Positions 6,503 through 10,627 of a stretch of 10,627 nt of DNA are shown piece after piece. Numbering within the stretch: position 1 is the first letter of the stretch; the number at the start of each line of letters is the position of its first letter. Both the position numbers and the translations under genes were made by a program. Source of the stretch: Actinomycetes bacterium (GTDB taxonomy: Bacteria; Actinomycetota; Acidimicrobiia; Acidimicrobiales; Palsa-688); contig JAKAWM010000045.1 in NCBI GenBank assembly GCA_021827285.1, positions 1-10,627 of the forward strand, read 5' to 3'. The notes under the pieces are model-generated. The model was not told where the DNA came from. It did no database searches and saw only the letters and a list, made by a program, of their open reading frames with translations.

Positions 6503-7789
6503 GTGCGGGCCAAGTTCGCGTTGGCCTCCGTGCTCGCGTTCGCATGGTTAGGGTTCTCGGTCTGGCTCTCCCTGCCGTGGCTCCAATCACTGGCCAGGGA
6601 CATAACCTGGCCCGTCGCAGTCCTTGCCATCGCGGTGCTCGCGTACGCCCCCGGCTGGCTGGTCGCTTTCCTTGCCGCGAGCCTGGTGCTGGACCGCCAG
6701 CCACCACTACGACGGTCGAGCCCACGGGCACCGGTGACCGTCCTCCTGCCCGCGCACAACGAAGCGGAGCGCATAGCCGACACGCTCCAGTACCTCGCCC
6801 GCCAGGACTACGAGGGGCCTTTGCACGTCATCGTCATCGACAACGCCTCTAGCGACGGCACGCTCGCCACGGCCCGCAGAGCCGCCTCGTCGCTTGGTTT
6901 GTCTGCCAGGGCAATATCTGAGCCCGACCCAGGCAAGAGCCACGCCCTCAACGCCGCGCTCCGGTACGTGGAGACCGACATCGTCATAACCCTCGACGCA
7001 GACACCGCGCTGCACCCGAGCGCCGTCCGCAACCTGGTGGGCCGTTACCAGTGCTCGCCCCCCGACGTGACCGCGGTTGCTGGGGCGGTCCTCGTCCGCA
7101 ACAGCCGCGACAACATCTGGACCCGCATGCAGGAATGGGACTACTTCTTGGGCATCGCCTCGGTGAAAAGGATGCAGGGTCTCTACCAGGGCACCCTGGT
7201 AGCACAGGGGGCGTTCAGCCTGTATGAGACCGAAGCCGTCCGTCGGGTAGGTGGGTGGCCCGACGCCATCGGCGAGGACATTGTGCTGACGTGGAGGCTG
7301 ATGGAGGGCGACCGGCGCGTTTACTTCGAGCCGACGGCCATTGCCTTTACCGAGGTCCCTTCGCACGTTCGCCATTTCTGTAGGCAACGGGCTCGGTGGG
7401 CCCGTGGGATGATCGAGGGCATCCGCTCAGTCAAGCCATGGAGACAGCCCCGGCCCATGACCGCAATGCTGGCCGGGATAGACCTGTTGCTGCCGTTCAT
7501 CGACCTTGCCTACACTTTCCTCTGGATGCCCGGGGTCGTGCTTGCCTGTTTCGGGCTGTACTGGTTCGTCGGCATATACACGGCAGCGGTCCTACCGCTC
7601 ACCTTGCTGATAAACTTCCTCCTTTACCGCTACCAGCACAAACGGGTATTCGTGCCGTTCGACCTTACGGTCCGGCGCAACCTGAGGGGGCTAGCCTGCT
7701 ATGTGCTCTTCTACCAAATGCTCATGTCGCCCGTGTCGGTGGCCGGCTACGCACAAGAATTGCTCGGTGTGCGCCGGCGCTGGAAATAA
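6503..7789 (+). CDS. Membrane-bound family 2 glycosyltransferase, polysaccharide-synthase type (PgaC/IcaA/cellulose-synthase-like)
   Basis: This enzyme would transfer sugar from a nucleotide sugar, likely building a beta-linked extracellular polymer at the cytoplasmic face. Two membrane segments (about residues 5-27 and 36-63) precede the GT2 domain. Its landmarks are VTVLLPAHNEAERI; D113 in VIDNASSDGT; the D165-A-D167 motif in TLDADT; E258-D259 in GEDIVLTWRL, the likely catalytic base region; and Q295-R-A-R-W299, the QxxRW acceptor motif of processive synthases. Three or four hydrophobic segments follow, down to residue 428. The length is near the roughly 410 residues of PgaC. The start is uncertain. 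GTG 6503 gives a compact N terminus but has no ribosome binding site. GTG 6371, just after an in-frame TGA and 14 bases from GGAG, would add 44 residues that look non-coding. The polymer cannot be named; no deacetylase or export gene is adjacent. Confidence 0.87.
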   Translation: MRAKFALASVLAFAWLGFSVWLSLPWLQSLARDITWPVAVLAIAVLAYAPGWLVAFLAASLVLDRQPPLRRSSPRAPVTVLLPAHNEAERIADTLQYLARQDYEGPLHVIVIDNASSDGTLATARRAASSLGLSARAISEPDPGKSHALNAALRYVETDIVITLDADTALHPSAVRNLVGRYQCSPPDVTAVAGAVLVRNSRDNIWTRMQEWDYFLGIASVKRMQGLYQGTLVAQGAFSLYETEAVRRVGGWPDAIGEDIVLTWRLMEGDRRVYFEPTAIAFTEVPSHVRHFCRQRARWARGMIEGIRSVKPWRQPRPMTAMLAGIDLLLPFIDLAYTFLWMPGVVLACFGLYWFVGIYTAAVLPLTLLINFLLYRYQHKRVFVPFDLTVRRNLRGLACYVLFYQMLMSPVSVAGYAQELLGVRRRWK

Positions 7790-7827
7790 GCTGTAGCGCT
7801 CCGGGATCTCCGCGTCAGCCCTCGGCA

Positions 7828-7840
7828 GGGACACAGTCCC
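7828..7840. terminator. Small hairpin between convergent genes, possible bidirectional terminator
   Basis: GGGAC (7828-7832) and GTCCC (7836-7840) pair perfectly around ACA. Flanking CTC (7821-7823) and GAG (7841-7843) can extend the stem with a bulge. It lies in the 68-base gap between the glycosyltransferase stop and the transaldolase stop, where termination from both sides is expected. No T-tract is present. Confidence 0.3.
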
Positions 7841-7857
7841 GAGAGCGCCGCCGGCGG

Positions 7858-8973
7858 CTACGCGACGGCTCTGATCGAGCTCGCCTTTGCTGCGATGGCG
7901 TCGAGAAGGGCGGACCAGTCGGCACTGAAGGCTCGGGCACCCTGGCGCTGGAGGGACTCTCCGAGCGCGTCCACATCGACCCCCTTGGCGGCCACCTCCG
8001 CCACCGTCTCCTCACCTGACGCGTAGTCGTCCCGTAGCATCTCGCCGACAGTGCCGTGGTCGGCGAAAGCGATCAGGGTCTTTTCCGGCATGGTGTTGAT
8101 GGTGCCTGGCGACGCTAGCTTTTCGACGTAGTAAGTGTCAGGGAGGGCGGGGTCTTTTGCCGAGGTGGAGGCCCAAAGGACCCGCTGTGGCCGAGCGCCG
8201 CCAGCCTCTAGGTCCCGCCAGCGGTCGCTCGCCAGCAAGCTTTGGTAGGAGGAATAGACCTTTTGTGCCATGGCCACGCCAAGCCGGCCGTGGAGCGGCT
8301 TCGGCAACAACGAGTCGGCTGCTTTGTCCCAGCGCGATACGAACACCGACGCCACCGAGGGCACGGCAAGGTCTTCACCCCGGGCGAGGCGGCGCTCGAG
8401 GGCTCGCATATAGGCTTCTGCTGTCCGGAGGTAGTGGGTGTCGGAAAAGAGCAGGGTCACGTTGACCCCGATGCCGGCATCGACCAGTTCCTCCAGGACC
8501 GTCAAGCCCTGGGGGGTGCCGGGGACCTTCACTAGCAGGTTGGGGAAGCCGGCCATGGCGTGGAGGTGCCGCGCCAGCGCCACCGTGGCCGGGGCGTCGT
8601 AGGCGAGGTCGGGGGGGACCTCCACCGAGACGTAACCGTCTTCGCCTCCCGACGCCTGCCAGGCCGGGCGGAAGAGGTTGGCTGCTTGGCCCAGGTCCTC
8701 AAAGGCGGCTGCGTAGACGAGGTCTTGGGGGCCCGAGACGCCCTGAGCGAGCAGCGCTCGGAGGGACCCCTCGTAATCATGGCTGGCCGCCATGGCGTGG
8801 CCCAAGATGGTGGGGTTGGACGTGAGGCCAGTGACCGCCAGTTGGTCCACGTAGCGGGCCAGGTCACCCGAACCGAGCATGGCGCGGTTGATACTGTCGA
8901 GCCACAGGCTCTGGCCCGCTTCGTGCAGTTGCCGGGCGGGGTTGACGGTGGTAGGTCCCTCTGAATTTGTCAT
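7858..8973 (-). CDS. tal: Transaldolase
   Basis: The enzyme moves a dihydroxyacetone unit between sugar phosphates in the non-oxidative pentose phosphate pathway. The product has 371 residues. The ATG at 8973 has AAGGA six bases upstream. Residues line up with the E. coli TalB active site: D26 in LWLDSI (TalB D17), N53 in TSNPT (N35), E118 in VSVEV (E96), the Schiff-base lysine K149 in NLLVKVPGT (K132), T173 in NVTLLFS (T156), and S209 and R214 in SVFVSR (S176, R181). All are present, so it should be active. The form with K-V-P-G-T and a length near 370 is that of actinobacterial transaldolases. It lies 129 bases downstream of a homologue on the same strand, described separately. No transketolase, zwf or pgi gene is in view, although such neighbours are common. 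It is cytosolic. Confidence 0.95.
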   Translation of the reverse strand: MTNSEGPTTVNPARQLHEAGQSLWLDSINRAMLGSGDLARYVDQLAVTGLTSNPTILGHAMAASHDYEGSLRALLAQGVSGPQDLVYAAAFEDLGQAANLFRPAWQASGGEDGYVSVEVPPDLAYDAPATVALARHLHAMAGFPNLLVKVPGTPQGLTVLEELVDAGIGVNVTLLFSDTHYLRTAEAYMRALERRLARGEDLAVPSVASVFVSRWDKAADSLLPKPLHGRLGVAMAQKVYSSYQSLLASDRWRDLEAGGARPQRVLWASTSAKDPALPDTYYVEKLASPGTINTMPEKTLIAFADHGTVGEMLRDDYASGEETVAEVAAKGVDVDALGESLQRQGARAFSADWSALLDAIAAKASSIRAVA

Positions 8974-9004
8974 GATTGTCCTTGGTGCTCCCGGTAACGC
9001 TGCA

Positions 9005-9025
9005 AACCTATTAACCTATTAATAG
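9005..9025. repeat. Tandem 8-bp repeat with adjoining palindrome upstream of tal
   Basis: AACCTATT is repeated exactly at 9005-9012 and 9013-9020. The second copy overlaps the perfect 10-bp palindrome CTATTAATAG at 9016-9025. The block is sharply AT-rich against its GC-rich surroundings and lies 31 bases before the tal start codon, between the two transaldolase genes. It could be the core of a tal promoter or a regulator site. Read on the - strand it offers TATTAA and TTAATA as -10-like boxes, but I find no matching -35 at a fixed spacing. Confidence 0.5.
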
Positions 9026-9102
9026 CAACGCCTGGGCCGCCGGCCTATTCCACAAGTCCAGCGCGAAACTTTTAGCACGCCGGGCTCGCTATGGCTTAGA
9101 TT

Positions 9103-10197
9103 TTAGGTCGACAACTGAGCGACTTTGGTCCTGACCGCGGCGATAGCAGCATTGTAGGTACGGGCCACGTAGGCGACGTGTTGGCCTTCAAGCTCGCTCC
9201 CGACGCGGCCCATGTCTATGCCAGCATCTTCCAGGCTGGCTAGTACGTTGGCTGCTCCCTCGATGTCCAGGTCGAGCGTTTGGGCCACAGTACCGTGCTG
9301 CCCGAAGGCGGCGGCCGTCGCCGGGTCCATGGTGGTGACGGTGCCGGGACCGATGAGGCTCTCGAGGTAGAAGGTCCCGGGCTGAGTGGGGCCCGGCGTA
9401 CGGGTCGAAGCCCAGGCCAGCCGCTGCGGGTTGGCGCCTCGCGCCGCCAGCGTCTCCCAGCGCGGCCCGCTGAAACGGTCCCAAAAGGCTCGGTAGGCAA
9501 GCCTGGCCTGGGCAACGGCGGCTTTGCCTTGCAGTTGCGGCACCCCCGGGCCCCTCCTGGCGAAGAGCCAGCGGTCGACCGCGGTGTCGACCTGGCTCAG
9601 GGAAAACAAAGCCACGCTGTGGACACCGGAGAGGTCCCCAGGGCAGGTCTCGAGGCCGGACAGGTAGGCCTCGACCACCTGCTGGTAACGGCGGAGGGAA
9701 AAGATCGCCGTGACGGTCACGTTGCGCCCCTCGGAGGTCATTTCCCGCAGGGCGAGGACGCCGGCATCGGTGGCCGGGATGTTGATGGACAGGTTGGGTT
9801 CAGCGATCTGTTGTTGGAGGGACCGGGCTGTGATCACAGTTCCTTCTTTGTCCTGTGCCAAGGTGGGTGAGATCTTGACTGAGACGAGCCCGTCCTCGCC
9901 CCCGCAGCGGTCGTAAATAGGCCGGAGCGCGGCGAGCGCCTCGCTGACATCTTGGACGAGCAGTTCCCAGTAGATGTCTTCAGCGCCGAGGGCGCGCCCG
10001 AGCAGCGACGCGATCTGGGCGTCATAGGCGGTCGAGCGAGCGAGGGCGTGCGCGGAGCCCGCCATATTGGTGGCCAGCCCCCGGATGCCCTCGGCCACCA
10101 TCCTCTGCAGTTGGCCCGAACTAAGGCTCGACCGTTCGAGCCCGTCCAGCCAGGGGCTCTGGCCCTGGTCGGAGAACAAACGCTGCAACCGGGTCAT
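9103..10197 (-). CDS. Transaldolase-family paralogue lacking the Schiff-base lysine (probable pseudoenzyme)
   Basis: This 364-residue protein aligns with the neighbouring tal product almost without gaps from QSPWLDGL to the C terminus. Shared blocks include GGEDG-VSV, NL-(x3)-P-T, VTxxFS, NPQRLxWAST, SPGT/GPGT-(I/V)-TTM and HGTV. Of seven TalB active-site positions checked, D18, N44 and T163 are kept. TalB E96 is Lys (K108 in LVSVKIS), the Schiff-base K132 is Asn (N139 in LSINIPAT, codon AAC on -, bases 9781-9783), S176 is Leu (L197) and the phosphate-binding R181 is Gln (Q202). The frame is intact and composition resembles the neighbours, so it is not decaying. It may regulate or assemble with the true transaldolase, or do different chemistry; neither is shown. 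The ATG at 10197 fits the family length. A TTG at 10287 would add 30 residues of unlikely sequence. No strong ribosome binding site precedes 10197. Confidence 0.85.
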   Translation of the reverse strand: MTRLQRLFSDQGQSPWLDGLERSSLSSGQLQRMVAEGIRGLATNMAGSAHALARSTAYDAQIASLLGRALGAEDIYWELLVQDVSEALAALRPIYDRCGGEDGLVSVKISPTLAQDKEGTVITARSLQQQIAEPNLSINIPATDAGVLALREMTSEGRNVTVTAIFSLRRYQQVVEAYLSGLETCPGDLSGVHSVALFSLSQVDTAVDRWLFARRGPGVPQLQGKAAVAQARLAYRAFWDRFSGPRWETLAARGANPQRLAWASTRTPGPTQPGTFYLESLIGPGTVTTMDPATAAAFGQHGTVAQTLDLDIEGAANVLASLEDAGIDMGRVGSELEGQHVAYVARTYNAAIAAVRTKVAQLST

Positions 10198-10329
10198 GTG
10201 GTGTCCAGGTCGAACGGGGTGGTCCCGGCCGGCTGCCCGCCAGGGTAGGGTGGCGCTGCTCAGGGTTACAACCGTGGAAACAGGCAACCTGGAGCTGCGG
10301 GGATCGCCGCTCTCCCGCCGGTGCTCAGC

Positions 10330-10335
10330 GTTATA
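10330..10335 (-). promoter_or_regulatory. Possible -10 box upstream of the transaldolase paralogue
   Basis: On the - strand this reads TATAAC inside an AT-rich patch, AGAGATATAACG, which stands out in GC-rich sequence. It lies about 130 bases before the ATG at 10197. No good -35 hexamer lies 16-18 bases further upstream, so this is only a tentative promoter for the two-gene transaldolase unit. Confidence 0.25.
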
Positions 10336-10436
10336 TCTCTGGAAGTCGCGCGGCTACGGGCGCTGGCCCAAGCGCGCTCGTGTCACGGCTCTCCTTTGGT
10401 GGGCGGCATGCCCGGGGCCACGGTGCGCTCGTGAGC

Positions 10437-10475
10437 GGCCCGGGAGGACGGCCGAGCAACGGCCGTCCCCGGGCC
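10437..10475 (-). terminator. Strong GC-rich hairpin just after a - strand stop codon
   Basis: GGACGGCC (10446-10453) pairs perfectly with GGCCGTCC (10461-10468) around GAGCAAC. GGCCCGG (10437-10443) pairs with CCGGGCC (10469-10475) as an outer stem, leaving only a two-base bulge. The 15 base pairs start 11 bases beyond the stop of the partial - strand frame at the right edge. That position suits a transcription terminator for that gene, separating it from the transaldolase pair. There is no T-tract, which is common for actinobacterial hairpin terminators. Confidence 0.55.
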
Positions 10476-10486
10476 TGCCCCCGTTG

Positions 10487-10627
10487 TCACAGCGCGTCGT
10501 CAGCGGGCATGGCCTCGTAAGAATGCTGTTTTGGTACACAAAATGCCGCCGGCGCCGGGAAAATCTTGGGGTCGTCATGAGGGTGCCGCAACCCGTGAAA
10601 ATGCAGCTCGGCATGGGTAGCGGCGTA
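10487..10627 (-). CDS. Possible C-terminal end of an unrecognised protein (truncated by window edge)
   Basis: The - strand frame is open from the window edge to a TGA at 10487-10489, giving 46 residues. It is rich in His, Ala and Pro, starting YAATHAELHFHGLRHPHDDP and ending in YEAMPADDAL. About two thirds of its third positions are G or C, lower than in the neighbouring genes. The main support is its position directly before the strong hairpin. I do not recognise the family; it does not resemble the C terminus of transketolase, the neighbour one might expect. An overlapping - frame running through the hairpin gives an Arg-rich sequence and looks less credible. Confidence 0.35.
   Translation of the reverse strand, partial: YAATHAELHFHGLRHPHDDPKIFPAPAAFCVPKQHSYEAMPADDAL

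Noticed and set aside
5211..6551. Long + strand open frame of 446 codons
   Set aside because: It lies antisense to the DUF4388 gene, gives a Ser/Arg/Pro-rich product without domain character, and owes its length to GC-rich codon bias.
7848..7859. Perfect palindrome GCCGCCGGCGGC at the end of tal
   Set aside because: It has no loop and overlaps the tal stop codon; palindromes of G and C only are expected by chance at this base composition.
7396..8019. 207-codon + frame spanning the end of the glycosyltransferase and the end of tal
   Set aside because: It overlaps two well-supported genes in the wrong frames and has no family-like sequence.
9781..9783. The Asn codon in the transaldolase paralogue as a sequencing error of a Lys codon
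   Set aside because: AAC to AAG would need only one base, but three other active-site positions are also changed, so an isolated error does not explain the pattern.
10198..10287. N-terminal extension of the transaldolase paralogue from TTG 10287
   Set aside because: The extension does not resemble the neighbour, and the ATG at 10197 gives a family-length protein.
1..10627. CRISPR array, tRNA, rRNA, insertion sequence or phage genes
   Set aside because: No regularly spaced repeats, no cloverleaf or rRNA signature and no transposase, integrase or phage motif were seen on either strand.

Overview
The window reads as chromosomal DNA from a GC-rich actinobacterium. Coding third positions are mostly G or C, GTG and TTG starts are likely for several genes, and the transaldolase and DUF4388 proteins look actinobacterial. 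An acidophilic or soil lineage such as Acidimicrobiia would fit the sedolisin-type acid protease, but that placement is inference. I see no rRNA, tRNA, insertion sequence, phage gene or CRISPR array.

Left part (1-3819, + strand): the 3' part of a large YfhO-like membrane protein runs in from the left edge. It is followed, with almost no gap or a short overlap, by a secreted S53 (sedolisin/kumamolisin) protease. That protease appears to be frameshifted near its C terminus and to lack the usual calcium-binding tail. A structured 231-base gap follows.

Middle (3820-7789): a glutathione-reductase/MerA-like flavoprotein disulfide reductase on + converges on a DUF4388 protein on -. A 396-base divergent gap with a 27-bp near-perfect palindrome separates the DUF4388 gene from a membrane family 2 glycosyltransferase on +, which resembles polysaccharide synthases.

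Right part (7858-10627, - strand): two tandem transaldolase-family genes. The downstream gene keeps all the catalytic residues checked. The upstream gene is a clear homologue of the same length, but the Schiff-base lysine is Asn, the catalytic Glu is Lys, and the phosphate-binding Arg and a neighbouring Ser are replaced. It looks like a transaldolase pseudoenzyme, or an enzyme with moved chemistry, encoded directly upstream of the genuine one. This is the most unusual content of the window. An AT-rich tandem repeat plus palindrome lies between the two genes. At the right edge is the possible 3' end of an unrecognised - strand gene, followed by a strong hairpin.

Functional links are modest. 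The YfhO-like protein, protease and glycosyltransferase concern the cell envelope or exterior. The disulfide reductase and transaldolases concern cytosolic redox and pentose phosphate metabolism. Only the two transaldolase genes, and the first two genes on the left, look like possible co-transcribed units.
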